Assembly: GCA_946408865.1 (NCBI GenBank)
Contig: CAMJTZ010000002.1
Coordinates: 1 to 38,243, forward strand
Reading direction: 5' to 3'
DNA length: 38,243 bases
DNA from: an uncultured Clostridia bacterium
GTDB taxonomy: Bacteria; Bacillota_A; Clostridia; Christensenellales; Aristaeellaceae
This document shows positions 1-7,727 of this stretch, piece by piece. Under the pieces are notes generated by a model that had not been told where the DNA came from, searched no databases, and saw only the letters and a list, made by a program, of their open reading frames with translations. Both the position numbers and the translations under genes were made by a program. The number at the start of each line of letters is the position of its first letter. Position 1 is the stretch's first letter.

Positions 1-27
1 GATACTAATCGGTCGAGGGCTTGATTA
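1..27 (+). rRNA. rrl: 23S rRNA, 3' end (partial)
   Basis: The window opens with GATACTAATCGGTCGAGGGC, the conserved 3' tip of bacterial 23S rRNA that closes the terminal helix. Only about 27 bases are present and the rest lies upstream of the window. The exact mature end is estimated from the family. A 5S gene follows on the same strand, so this is the tail of an rRNA operon. Confidence 0.9.
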
Positions 28-224
28 CAAAAAGCGTGATTCTGAGATTAATTGAAAACAGTCTTTTACACTGAATCGATACTGTGCAGTTGTCAGGGTG
101 TGAAAACACCTTCAGGCCTGAAGGAGGAAGAAAAGGACGATCGGAGGGCCTGAACTTACGAAATCGCGGTACAGGAAGACGAAAGACAGAATGGAAAGCG
201 GTTTCACTTTTACAGCTCACCATT
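28..224 (+). other. 23S-5S internal transcribed spacer
   Basis: About 200 bases separate 23S from 5S. I see no tRNA in it. It holds two small fold-back elements, GGTGTGAAAACACC (about 98-111) and the palindrome CTTCAGGCCTGAAG (about 110-123), of the kind used as processing stems in rRNA precursors. No protein-coding signal is convincing here. Confidence 0.7.
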
Positions 225-340
225 TCCGGTGGCAATGACGAAGGGGTTCCACCTGTTCCCATACCGAACACAGAAGTTAAGCCCTTCAGTGCCGATGGTA
301 CTTGACTGGTAACGGTCCGGGAGAGTAGGTCGCCGCCGGA
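225..340 (+). rRNA. rrf: 5S rRNA
   Basis: The segment carries the 5S hallmarks: a GGTTCCACCTGTTCCCAT loop region, CCGAACACAGAAGTTAAG, and GGGAGAGTAGGTCGCCGCC near the 3' end. The termini TCCGGTGGC (225-233) and GCCGCCGGA (332-340) pair to form helix I with one G-U pair. The length of 116 nt is typical. An intrinsic terminator follows directly. Confidence 0.95.
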
Positions 341-352
341 TTCCATAAAAAG

Positions 353-376
353 CTCCGCCTGATGGCGGAGTTTTTT
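353..376 (+). terminator. rRNA operon terminator
   Basis: CTCCGCC (353-359), a TGAT loop and GGCGGAG (364-370) form a perfect 7-bp GC-rich stem followed by six T residues (371-376). This is a textbook intrinsic terminator ending the rRNA operon. Confidence 0.9.
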
Positions 377-440
377 AATGGAATCTCGGCGGAAAATTAT
401 GTTTTTTTCATGCCTGAAAGTGCCAAATTATTACAAAACT

Positions 441-469
441 TTGAACTGAAGCGGATTTTGTGATACAAT
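441..469 (+). promoter_or_regulatory. sigma-A promoter for the metallophosphoesterase operon
   Basis: TTGAAC (441-446), a 17-bp spacer and TACAAT (464-469) match the housekeeping promoter consensus. It sits between the rRNA terminator and the GTG start at 502. Confidence 0.75.
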
Positions 470-501
470 ATCGTAAATTTCGCTGAAAGGAGGGGAAACG
501 C

Positions 502-1581
502 GTGCACCGGCATAAGAACCAGTATATTTTCGCCGGGGATTCGCGGCGGTTCCGGCGGCCGCACCATGTGCTCCGGGGACTGCTGGCCGTGATTCTCCTT
601 CTTGCGCTGACATTCTTTGTTTCGAATTTCACTGTGTCCAACCGGGTGCGGGTGGAGGAGGAACGGCTGACGGTTCTGAATCTTCCGGTGGATCTCGAGG
701 AATACTCCATCCTGCATATCAGCGATCTGCACGGTGCCCGCTACGGCGAGAAGCAGAAGGCCATCAAAACCGCGCTGGGGAATATGCGCTATTCCTGCGT
801 AGTCATGACGGGAGATATGCTGGGGGAGAACGGCGACGTGGAACCCCTGCTGGAACTGATCGCGGTCCTGCCGCCGGATACGCCGAAGTACCTGATCCCG
901 GGCGATATGGACGGTCCGCTGATCGATACGGACGCGCACGGAAGCCTTTCCCCGTACGCCGACTGGGCGGTGCGCGTCCAGGAAGCCGGCGTGACCCTGC
1001 TGGACCGGCCGGTGTCGGAAACGCGGGGAAAAGGCACGATCCGCTTTGTTCCGGAGGAAATCTATATGCTGGACCTGGACGCGACGGAAAACGTATACAA
1101 AAAGCAGCTGTCCGCGCTGAACGGGCGGGCGGGTTCCCTGAGCGCGGACGAAGCGGCCCGGGGCCGGGCGCTGGAAGCGGAGCTGGAGCGGATTGCCGAG
1201 GTCCGGGAGATCAAAAAGGAATTCAAACCGGAGGATATCCAGATTGTGGTGTCCCATACGCCCCTGACGGAGGATTACCTGAAGGGCATGATTTCCTGGA
1301 CGGGGAAGGAGTCGTATTTTTCCGTCCGCTACGCGAGCCTGATTCTTGCCGGGCACTATAACGGCGGGCAATGGCGGATTCCGTGGGTCGGGCCGGTCTA
1401 TATTCCGGAGCTCGGCTGGTTTCCGAAGGACAGCGAGGTTCAGGGGCTGACCTACCTGGGGGACGTTCCGCAGTATATCAGCCCGGGACTCGGATCCGAT
1501 CCGCACTATGAACATCAGCCCGGCCGGGTTTACAATCCGCCGGTGATCACAAAGATTATCCTGACGAGAAAATCGCAGTAA
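502..1581 (+). CDS. membrane-anchored calcineurin-like metallophosphoesterase with degenerate active site
   Basis: This 359-aa protein starts at GTG 502 behind an AAAGGAGGGG site. One membrane segment (about residues 24-45) should anchor it with the enzyme outside. The metallophosphoesterase motifs occur in order: HISDLHG (72-78), GD (104-105), then GDMDG (134-138) where the family has GNHD, a histidine at 252 (SHTP), and GHYNGG (284-289) where YkuE-like enzymes have GHTHGG. So Asn is replaced by Asp, the catalytic His by Met and the last metal-ligand His by Asn. A charged insert at about 190-245 looks helical. YkuE relatives act on phospholipid or UDP-linked substrates, but catalysis here is doubtful. 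It leads an operon with the dehydrogenase 19 bp downstream. Confidence 0.85.
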   Translation: MHRHKNQYIFAGDSRRFRRPHHVLRGLLAVILLLALTFFVSNFTVSNRVRVEEERLTVLNLPVDLEEYSILHISDLHGARYGEKQKAIKTALGNMRYSCVVMTGDMLGENGDVEPLLELIAVLPPDTPKYLIPGDMDGPLIDTDAHGSLSPYADWAVRVQEAGVTLLDRPVSETRGKGTIRFVPEEIYMLDLDATENVYKKQLSALNGRAGSLSADEAARGRALEAELERIAEVREIKKEFKPEDIQIVVSHTPLTEDYLKGMISWTGKESYFSVRYASLILAGHYNGGQWRIPWVGPVYIPELGWFPKDSEVQGLTYLGDVPQYISPGLGSDPHYEHQPGRVYNPPVITKIILTRKSQ

Positions 1582-1600
1582 GCGGGAAGGAGCGAACGCG

Positions 1601-2569
1601 ATGAACGGACGGAAGATCGTCGTCTGGATTCCGGGAATTCCGGAGGAGCAGCGGAAGAGAATTGACGCGGAAGCGTCGCGGGACGGGTTCCGGGCGGTTT
1701 TTCCGGAAAGCCGGGAAGCGGCGGGACGGGAGGCGGCGGACGCGGAAATCCTGTTCACGCAGAGCAGCGACCTGTGCCCGGAGGCGCCGGAAGCGCGATG
1801 GATCTGCACGCCTTCCGCGGGCGTGGACCATCTTCTGAAAAACGGCATTCCGGCGCGTCCGGAAACGCAGCTGACCAATTCCTCCGGCGCCTACGGCGTG
1901 ACCATCGCGGAGCATACGGTGATGGTCACCCTGGAAATGATGCGGCGGAAGAGCGAATACAACGAAATCGTCCGGAAAAGGGAATGGAAGCGGGACCTGC
2001 ATATCGATTCCATTTACGGGAGCCGGATCACCCTGCTGGGAACCGGGGACATCGGACGCGAGTGCGCGCGGCGGCTGCGGGGATTCAGCCCGGCCGGCCT
2101 GACGGGCGTCAACCGCCGCGGACAGAATCCGGAGAATCTTTTTGACCGGATTGTGACCGTGGACCGGCTCGCAGAGGTGCTGCCGGAAACGGATCTGCTG
2201 ATCTGCTCCCTGCCGGCGACGGCGGAGACGGACGGGCTGCTGGACGCGGGGAAACTCGCGCTGCTTCCCCGCGGCGCGCGCCTTGTGAACGTCGGCCGCG
2301 GCAGCGCCCTGGACCAGAAGGCGCTGGAAAGGATGCTGCGGGAAGGCCGGCTGGCCGGCGCGGCGCTGGATGTGTTTACCGGGGAGCCGGTGCCCGCGGG
2401 GGATTCCCTGTGGGACTGCCCGGGGCTGCTGATCACGCCGCATATCGCGGGAAACATGACGCTGGATTATACGGTCCGGCGGATTGTCAGCCAGTTTCTC
2501 GAAGACCTGGACAATTACGCGGCCGGCCGGAAACTGCGGTATATGGTGAACCGCGAAAGGGCCTACTGA
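1601..2569 (+). CDS. D-isomer-specific 2-hydroxyacid dehydrogenase family protein
   Basis: The 322-aa product is an NAD(P)-dependent D-2-hydroxyacid dehydrogenase, a cytoplasmic enzyme interconverting 2-keto and D-2-hydroxy acids. The Rossmann glycine motif GTGDIG is at 147-152. The expected catalytic triad is visible as Arg233 (NVGRGS), Glu262 (FTGEP) and His281 (TPHIAG). Length and domain order are normal: a split catalytic domain around the nucleotide-binding domain. The start at 1601 has GGAAGGAG eight bases upstream. The substrate cannot be read from sequence. Phosphoglycerate and hydroxypyruvate/glyoxylate reductase-like enzymes are the nearest relatives by pattern. Confidence 0.9.
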   Translation: MNGRKIVVWIPGIPEEQRKRIDAEASRDGFRAVFPESREAAGREAADAEILFTQSSDLCPEAPEARWICTPSAGVDHLLKNGIPARPETQLTNSSGAYGVTIAEHTVMVTLEMMRRKSEYNEIVRKREWKRDLHIDSIYGSRITLLGTGDIGRECARRLRGFSPAGLTGVNRRGQNPENLFDRIVTVDRLAEVLPETDLLICSLPATAETDGLLDAGKLALLPRGARLVNVGRGSALDQKALERMLREGRLAGAALDVFTGEPVPAGDSLWDCPGLLITPHIAGNMTLDYTVRRIVSQFLEDLDNYAAGRKLRYMVNRERAY

Positions 2570-2649
2570 AAAAAATGGAAAGCCGCGGGAGGGCGGAAGG
2601 GTTTTCTCCCGTTATATGAATGAAAGCTCATTTCAAGGAGGTATCCGGA

Positions 2650-3264
2650 ATGAAAAAACGCGCTGTACTCTTTCTCATGGCCCTGGTGATGCTGACCGTC
2701 AGCATCGTGTCCTCCGCATCGGCGGAACGGGTGGTCAAATATGTGTACTGCCGGAACGGGAAGCCGCTGAATGTCCGGGCTTATCCGGATGTGAATTCCA
2801 GGCTGCTGGGCACCATTCCGAACGGAACGCAGATTACGATTGAGGGATATACCAGCAACTATACATGGGCCACGATTGTTTACAAGGAACAGATCGCCTA
2901 TGTGATGACGCAGTACCTGGTCGACAGCCCCTACACGCCGACTCCCACTCCCGCGCCGGCGCCGGCCCCTGTTCCGGGCGGAGATACGGGCATCGTCAGC
3001 GCGATGGAAAATGAACTGAGAAGCTACCATGTTGTGAATCCCTACACGGTTCTGGCGAAGCCGGACCGGGCGACCGGATGGGTCAACCTGCGCTACGCGC
3101 CCAGCACGGCTTTCGGACATGCCGGCAATATGTACGCGAATACGCAGATGACCGTCATCGCCGAAACGCCGAACTGGCTGCAGGTCCGCCGGAACGACAA
3201 CGGCGTAACCGGGTATGTGATGCGCCAGTATACGATCTACGCCGGCGTCGGAGCCCAGCAGTAA
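2650..3264 (+). CDS. secreted protein with two bacterial SH3 domains
   Basis: Start ATG 2650 is chosen because AAGGAGG lies just upstream and the translation begins with a clean signal peptide (MKKRAVLF to ASA-E, cleavage near residue 25). The mature 204-aa precursor has an SH3b domain (about 28-85, with LNVRAYPDVNSRLLGTIPNG), a Pro-rich TPTPTPAPAPAP linker (about 88-106) and a second SH3b domain (about 125-197, VNLRYAPSTAFGHAGNMYAN). Such domains usually bind peptidoglycan or cell-surface ligands. No catalytic domain is present. It is 80 bp after the dehydrogenase and 32 bp before the next gene, so probably cotranscribed. Confidence 0.85.
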   Translation: MKKRAVLFLMALVMLTVSIVSSASAERVVKYVYCRNGKPLNVRAYPDVNSRLLGTIPNGTQITIEGYTSNYTWATIVYKEQIAYVMTQYLVDSPYTPTPTPAPAPAPVPGGDTGIVSAMENELRSYHVVNPYTVLAKPDRATGWVNLRYAPSTAFGHAGNMYANTQMTVIAETPNWLQVRRNDNGVTGYVMRQYTIYAGVGAQQ

Positions 3265-3296
3265 ATTGGACGAAACCCAGTAAAGGAGGAACCTGA

Positions 3297-3854
3297 ATGA
3301 TGAAAAAACTGACTGCAGTTCTGCTGTGTATCGTACTGGCGCTTGGCTGCGCCATGGCCTTTGCGGAATCGCCCGCGAAGGAGGATTATACGGAAGTGAC
3401 GGTGAACGGCTCTTTCCTGATCCGCGGGCTGACGCCGGACGGATACAAGGCGGACGGCGTCGCCAACGAAGGCATGCCGATCCTGATGTTCTTCGCCAAT
3501 GAGGACGAAACGAAACCGTTCTTCGAACTGGCGGTCAATTTCCGCGAAGAGTTTTCCGGCGTGGAAAAGCTGAACGAACTGAGCGAAGCGGACCGGGCGC
3601 TGCTGATCGCGGAAGACTTCACCGTCGACCCGGCGTACACCGTTATGAAGACCGATCATGACACTGAGGTCATGGTTCTCCGCTCCGCTTATCCGGAAGA
3701 TCTGGATTTTGTCAGCTTCGTGACGCTGTACAAGGGATATGAAGTGGGCCTCAACCTCTTCCCCGGCGAAGCCAGCGACGGACACCTGACGGACGATCAG
3801 ATCGCCTTGGCGATGAAATTCCTGTCCGACCTGGATTTTGAACCGATCGGCTGA
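3297..3854 (+). CDS. secreted protein of unknown function
   Basis: The product is 185 aa, with start at 3297 (or the adjacent in-frame ATG 3300) behind AAAGGAGGA. A signal peptide ends at AMAFA-E (about residue 23). The mature part is acidic, about 160 residues, with no cysteines, repeats or motifs I recognise. Its alternating strand/helix look (VTVNGSFLIRGLTPDGYKAD, and a C-terminal DDQIALAMKFLSDLDFEPIG) suggests a small globular extracytoplasmic domain. It is the last gene before a strong terminator. Function unknown. Confidence 0.8.
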   Translation: MMKKLTAVLLCIVLALGCAMAFAESPAKEDYTEVTVNGSFLIRGLTPDGYKADGVANEGMPILMFFANEDETKPFFELAVNFREEFSGVEKLNELSEADRALLIAEDFTVDPAYTVMKTDHDTEVMVLRSAYPEDLDFVSFVTLYKGYEVGLNLFPGEASDGHLTDDQIALAMKFLSDLDFEPIG

Positions 3855-3870
3855 GTTTTCCTCTCTCTCC

Positions 3871-3907
3871 GGCCGGAACCGCGAAAATCGCGGTTCCGGC
3901 CTTTTTT
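3871..3907 (+). terminator. intrinsic terminator
   Basis: A 13-bp perfect stem (3871-3883 with 3889-3901, GGCCGGAACCGCG arm) with loop AAAAT is followed by TTTTTT (3902-3907). It ends the operon that starts at 441. Confidence 0.93.
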
Positions 3908-3919
3908 ACGTTGAATTTG

Positions 3920-3949
3920 TTGCGTTTTGCCCGGGATTTATATTATAAT
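3920..3949 (+). promoter_or_regulatory. promoter for mscS and the phosphatase operon
   Basis: TTGCGT (3920-3925), an 18-bp spacer and a perfect TATAAT (3944-3949) lie between the terminator and the channel gene. An upstream TTGAAT (3911) is less well spaced. Confidence 0.7.
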
Positions 3950-4005
3950 AACAGTTATGAATCAAAACAGTCCCGCGATGTCCTGCAGCGGAGAGGAGGA
4001 CAAGG

Positions 4006-4866
4006 GTGAACCCGATTGAGTCGCTTAACGACTATCTGAAGAAAGACCAGGGTGCGGCGCCATGGATCAGCCTGGGAATTTCCATCGCGATTGCAACCCT
4101 GGTGGTCTTTATCCTGCTGAAGGTCGAAAAGAAGCTCACCCGGAAATGGCTGGCGAAGCACGGGTCGATCAATAATCTGTACGCGGAAAAGGTCATCCGC
4201 TTCCTGATTATTTTCATCGCGGTTCTGTTCGTGATTATGTCCAGCTCCCTGACGCGGTCCTTCGGCAGCTCCCTGTTCCAGGGAACCGCGGTGATCGCCG
4301 CGATCGCCGGTTTCGCGGCCAAGCCGATCCTGAGCGATATGTTCTGCGGCTTCATGATCAGTACGACCAAGCCGTTCAACATCGGCGACCGGATCGAACT
4401 GGACAACGGCACCTCCGGCATCGTCAAGGATATCACCATCCGGCACGTGGTCCTGCAGGGGATCGACACCCTGAAGATCGTTATTCCAAACAGCGAGATC
4501 AATTCCCGGTCGGTCATCAACCTGAGCTATGAAACGAAGGTCCGGAGCATCCACTTCAAGTTCACGGTGGGCCTGAATTCCAACACGGACCAGGTCAAGC
4601 GGATTATCCAGGACGCCATCCGGGACAGTGAATACACCGTTCCGCGGGACGGGGAGGACTATTCCCCGGTTTATTTCCTGGCCTACCTCGACAGCGGGCT
4701 GCAGATGGCGACCACGGTTTACTACATGCCCGGCACGCCCACCGAGTATGTGAAGGACGACGTCAATTCCCGGGTGAAGCGGGCCCTTGACGCCAACGCG
4801 ATCGAGATCCCGTACAACTATATGACGGTGATCATGAACCCGCAGGAGGGAACAAAAAACGCCTGA
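4006..4866 (+). CDS. mscS: MscS-family small-conductance mechanosensitive channel
   Basis: This 286-aa membrane protein opens under membrane tension to release solutes during hypo-osmotic shock. The GTG start at 4006 follows GAGGAGGAC. Hydrophobic segments at about 20-40 and 63-82 precede the pore-lining TM3 and beta-domain signature (about 90-130: GTAVIAAIAGFAAKPILSDM, then KPFNIGDRIEL). The cytoplasmic vestibule follows, with IPNSEINSRSVINLS near 165. Length and order match single-unit MscS channels such as YggB. The phosphatase gene starts 37 bp downstream and is probably cotranscribed. Confidence 0.93.
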   Translation: MNPIESLNDYLKKDQGAAPWISLGISIAIATLVVFILLKVEKKLTRKWLAKHGSINNLYAEKVIRFLIIFIAVLFVIMSSSLTRSFGSSLFQGTAVIAAIAGFAAKPILSDMFCGFMISTTKPFNIGDRIELDNGTSGIVKDITIRHVVLQGIDTLKIVIPNSEINSRSVINLSYETKVRSIHFKFTVGLNSNTDQVKRIIQDAIRDSEYTVPRDGEDYSPVYFLAYLDSGLQMATTVYYMPGTPTEYVKDDVNSRVKRALDANAIEIPYNYMTVIMNPQEGTKNA

Positions 4867-4903
4867 AAATCCTTCAGGCTGAAGAAAGGAAAGAACAGAA
4901 AGA

Positions 4904-6412
4904 ATGAAAAAACTGCTTGCAATCCTGACGGCGCTGTCGCTGCTGCTGACGATGGCGTTCACCGCCGCGGCGGAGGACGCGGGGGAGAAGGCGCTTTTCG
5001 CGGAGTGGAACAGTGAAGCTCCCGCCCTGAAAACCCTGATCGAATACGTGGAAGCCGTGACGGACGAGAACAATCCGGACTTTATCCCGGTTCCGGACCG
5101 GATCGCCGTGTTCGACATGGACGGAACGCTGTGCGCCGAGCTGAACCCCACCTATCTGGAGTACTACATGCTGGCCTGGCGGATCCTGCGGGATCCTTCC
5201 TATCAGCCGGACGCGGAAATGCTGGAGTTCGGCCGGATGCTGCGGGACCACGCCCTGGACAAGTCCTTCCCGGACCATATGGACATGCTCCACGCCACCC
5301 ACGCGGCCAAAGCCTACGCGGGCATGACCCTGACCCAGTTCGCCGATTTCGTCAACAACTGCCTGGTGCGGGAAGCGGACGGATTTGAAGGCATGACCTA
5401 CGCCAACACCTTCTATCTGCCGATGATCGAAGTGGTGGAATACCTCCAGGACAACGACTTCACGGTGTACGTGGTCAGCGGCAGCGACCGCTACCTCTGC
5501 CGCACCTATCTCGAAGGCGTGCTGGATATTCCCTATTCCCAGATCATCGGAATGGACGTGAAGATCGAAGCGAGCAACCAGCAGGGAACGGACGGCCTGG
5601 ATTACGTGTATTCCAAGGAGGACACCCTGGTCCGGACCGACGTGCTGAAGGTCAAGAACCTGAAGATGAACAAGGTTTCCGCGATCATCGAGGATATCGG
5701 CCGCCAGCCGGTGCTGTCCTTCGGCAACTCCAGCGGCGACTGCAGCATGCACAACTATACCATGTTCAACAACCGCTACAGGAGCGCCGCCTTCATGCTG
5801 ATCGCGGACAACGAGGAGCTGGACTACGGCAACGCCGAAAAGGTGCAGCCCCTGAAGGAAAAATGGATTGAATCCGGATACAACGTCATCTCCATGCGGG
5901 ACGACTTCCGGACCATCTACGGGGACGAAGTGAAAAAGACCGGTACCTTCCACTGGCTGGAAGACCTGGCGGAGGAACGGATTCCCGCGGACGCTGTTCC
6001 AGAGACCCCCGCGGAAACCCCTGCGGAACCCCCCGCAGAGACCCCTGCGGAAATCCCGGCCGCGGAGCCGGCCGGCGACAGCGCTGAAACCCAGACGATG
6101 CAGTATGTGATGTACGTGGGCACCAACGACAAAGATACGAACAAGCCGGTGTTCACCCAGGCGGAAGCCATGGAGAAGCTTAAGGAGGTCCTGATCCGGA
6201 ACTTTGGCGGCTATACGATCCAGGAAGCCAGCGGCGGCTGGATCGACAACGGTACGGAATACCAGGAATATACTCTGGTGGTTTACCTGAGCGACACGAC
6301 GCTGGATAAAGTGCACGCCGCGGCAGGGGAGCTGGCTACGCTATTCCGCCAGAGCTCCATCCTGATCCAGCAGAATCCGACCACAACAGAATTCTATTCC
6401 CCGGCCAGATAA
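4904..6412 (+). CDS. secreted HAD-superfamily phosphatase with Pro-rich linker and extra C-terminal domain
   Basis: The 502-aa precursor has a signal peptide (about 1-24, ends TAAAE-D). The HAD domain carries motif I DMDGT (nucleophile Asp71, Asp73), motif II VVSGSD and motif IV GNSSGD, so it should be an active extracytoplasmic phosphatase of the phosphoserine-phosphatase-like group. A Pro/Glu/Ala linker with PAET repeats (about 366-393) leads to a roughly 100-residue C-terminal domain (MYVGTNDKD...), which resembles DUF3574 in pattern; that match is tentative. It is a clear paralogue of the protein at 20006-22270: both have WN-APAL..L.EY..AVTDE and IAVFD.DGTL. It is followed by two membrane-protein genes. 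Confidence 0.87.
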   Translation: MKKLLAILTALSLLLTMAFTAAAEDAGEKALFAEWNSEAPALKTLIEYVEAVTDENNPDFIPVPDRIAVFDMDGTLCAELNPTYLEYYMLAWRILRDPSYQPDAEMLEFGRMLRDHALDKSFPDHMDMLHATHAAKAYAGMTLTQFADFVNNCLVREADGFEGMTYANTFYLPMIEVVEYLQDNDFTVYVVSGSDRYLCRTYLEGVLDIPYSQIIGMDVKIEASNQQGTDGLDYVYSKEDTLVRTDVLKVKNLKMNKVSAIIEDIGRQPVLSFGNSSGDCSMHNYTMFNNRYRSAAFMLIADNEELDYGNAEKVQPLKEKWIESGYNVISMRDDFRTIYGDEVKKTGTFHWLEDLAEERIPADAVPETPAETPAEPPAETPAEIPAAEPAGDSAETQTMQYVMYVGTNDKDTNKPVFTQAEAMEKLKEVLIRNFGGYTIQEASGGWIDNGTEYQEYTLVVYLSDTTLDKVHAAAGELATLFRQSSILIQQNPTTTEFYSPAR

Positions 6413-6442
6413 CCGCCGGGTAAAAAACAGGAGAAAAATCCA

Positions 6443-7015
6443 ATGAATGAGAGAATCAAACAGCTGCACAGAGCAAAACTGGTCCCGGCGATTACCAGCC
6501 TGCTTTTCGGTATCGCGCTGATTATCGCGCGCAGGGGCGCCATGGACGTGGCCATCAAAATCGGCGCGGTGATGCTGGGCCTGGCCGGCGTCGCCTGCAT
6601 TATGATGTTCCTGACCGGCAAAGTGCGCGAAACGCCCCAGATGGTCATCGGCTGCCTGCTGCTGCTGGGCGGCGTGCTCGCCTGGATCTATTCCGGCGTG
6701 CTGGTGGACATTTTCCCGATCCTGACGGGTATCGGCCTGATCCTGAACGGCCTGAGCAACCTGGCTGCGGTGAAAGCCGAAAACGCCGGAGCCGGCCTCG
6801 TCCTGCTCTTCTCCATCCTGATGGTCGCCGGCGGCGTGATGATTATCGTCTATTCCCGCGCCATGGAAGATCCGCTGCTGATCTGGCTGGGCGTCGGCTA
6901 TATCCTCAACGGCCTGATGGACCTGATCCTGATGTACCGCGTGAAGGATGTGCTGATGGGCAAGGGCACGGTTTCCGGGGACGACGATTCGGATGACGAC
7001 GGATCCGTGAAATAA
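6443..7015 (+). CDS. DUF308/HdeD-like membrane protein
   Basis: A 190-aa, very hydrophobic protein with about six membrane segments in pairs (starting near residues 14, 38, 63, 85, 112 and 140) and an acidic tail (DDDSDDDG). The repeated two-helix pattern with small residues fits the DUF308/HdeD family, whose biochemical role is not settled. The ribosome site is a modest CAGGAGAA before ATG 6443. It lies 30 bp after the phosphatase and 15 bp before a second protein of similar build, so the three are probably one operon with mscS. Confidence 0.75.
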   Translation: MNERIKQLHRAKLVPAITSLLFGIALIIARRGAMDVAIKIGAVMLGLAGVACIMMFLTGKVRETPQMVIGCLLLLGGVLAWIYSGVLVDIFPILTGIGLILNGLSNLAAVKAENAGAGLVLLFSILMVAGGVMIIVYSRAMEDPLLIWLGVGYILNGLMDLILMYRVKDVLMGKGTVSGDDDSDDDGSVK

Positions 7016-7030
7016 GAACGGGAGAATCCC

Positions 7031-7567
7031 ATGAAGAGAATCCGCAGAAGTATATCCCCGCTGATTATTGCGGGCCTGGGCGTCTGGTTTCTGCTGAAGC
7101 AGAACGCGTCCATGGAAATCCTCGGGATCGTGGTGATTGTGCTGAGCGGGCTGGGGATCGTGCTGTCGGTGACGGACAAGGAATCCACCAAAGTCAGCAA
7201 AGGCCTGCATATCGGCGTGGACGGCGTTCTGGCTGCCGGCGGCGTGTGGCTGCTGGTCAGCCCGCTGTCGCTTACGAAATACCTGAAGTATATCCTCGGC
7301 GCGATCATCGTGATCTACACCGCCTTCACGCTGCGCCGGATGTTCAGGTTTCCTTACCGCGCCGGGTTCCGGATCGCGGAGGCGGTGCCGCTGCTGCTGG
7401 GCGCCGGGATCATGCTCATTCCCCTGGCGGAGGACGTTTTCCCCTACGCCGCCGGCGGCGCGCTGACGGCCACGGGCCTGATCACCCTCGCGTCGAACCT
7501 TTTCGGCAGAAAAAAGGATCCGAAACCCAAAGCCGCTCCGGCGAAGAAAGCCGGCAGCCCGGCGTAA
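7031..7567 (+). CDS. DUF308-like membrane protein
   Basis: The product is 178 aa with about six hydrophobic segments and a basic Lys/Pro/Ala-rich tail (KKDPKPKAAPAKK). Topology is like the preceding gene, and the two look like diverged tandem relatives with opposite tail charge: acidic upstream, basic here. That contrast would allow pairing of the two subunits, but this is inference. The start has CGGGAGAA upstream. It ends just before a long hairpin at 7594. Confidence 0.75.
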   Translation: MKRIRRSISPLIIAGLGVWFLLKQNASMEILGIVVIVLSGLGIVLSVTDKESTKVSKGLHIGVDGVLAAGGVWLLVSPLSLTKYLKYILGAIIVIYTAFTLRRMFRFPYRAGFRIAEAVPLLLGAGIMLIPLAEDVFPYAAGGALTATGLITLASNLFGRKKDPKPKAAPAKKAGSPA

Positions 7568-7593
7568 ACGGATCCGGAAACAGATTTTTCAGC

Positions 7594-7621
7594 AAAGCGC
7601 CGGCCGGCAGGCCGGCGCTTT
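7594..7621 (+). terminator. hairpin terminator
   Basis: A 12-bp perfect stem (AAAGCGCCGGCC, 7594-7605, with 7610-7621) and a GGCA loop end the mscS operon. The T tract is short (three T inside the stem, then GATCTT), so termination may rely on the very stable stem. Confidence 0.7.
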
Positions 7622-7641
7622 GATCTTACAGAGAAAAAGAT

Positions 7642-7663
7642 TTTCAGCAGGCGTCTGCTGAAA
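7642..7663. repeat. 9-bp inverted repeat upstream of lipoprotein gene
   Basis: TTTCAGCAG (7642-7650), GCGT, CTGCTGAAA (7655-7663) form a perfect inverted repeat with no T tract. It may be an operator or a 5' leader hairpin of the gene at 7728. I could not fix a promoter here. Confidence 0.4.
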
Positions 7664-7727
7664 CCGGGGAACTTTTCGATCTGAACCGCCGTCTTACAGA
7701 ACGAAAAGAAACGGGGAGGGATGATTC

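Noticed and set aside
4866..4885. Terminator between mscS and the phosphatase gene
   Set aside because: CCTGAAAATCCTTCAGG can fold but is weak and has no T tract. The two genes are only 37 bp apart and probably cotranscribed.
6000..6080. Tandem DNA repeat
   Set aside because: The short repeated CCCGCGGAAAC-like units encode the PAET linker of the HAD protein. They are imperfect, in frame and explained by the coding sequence.
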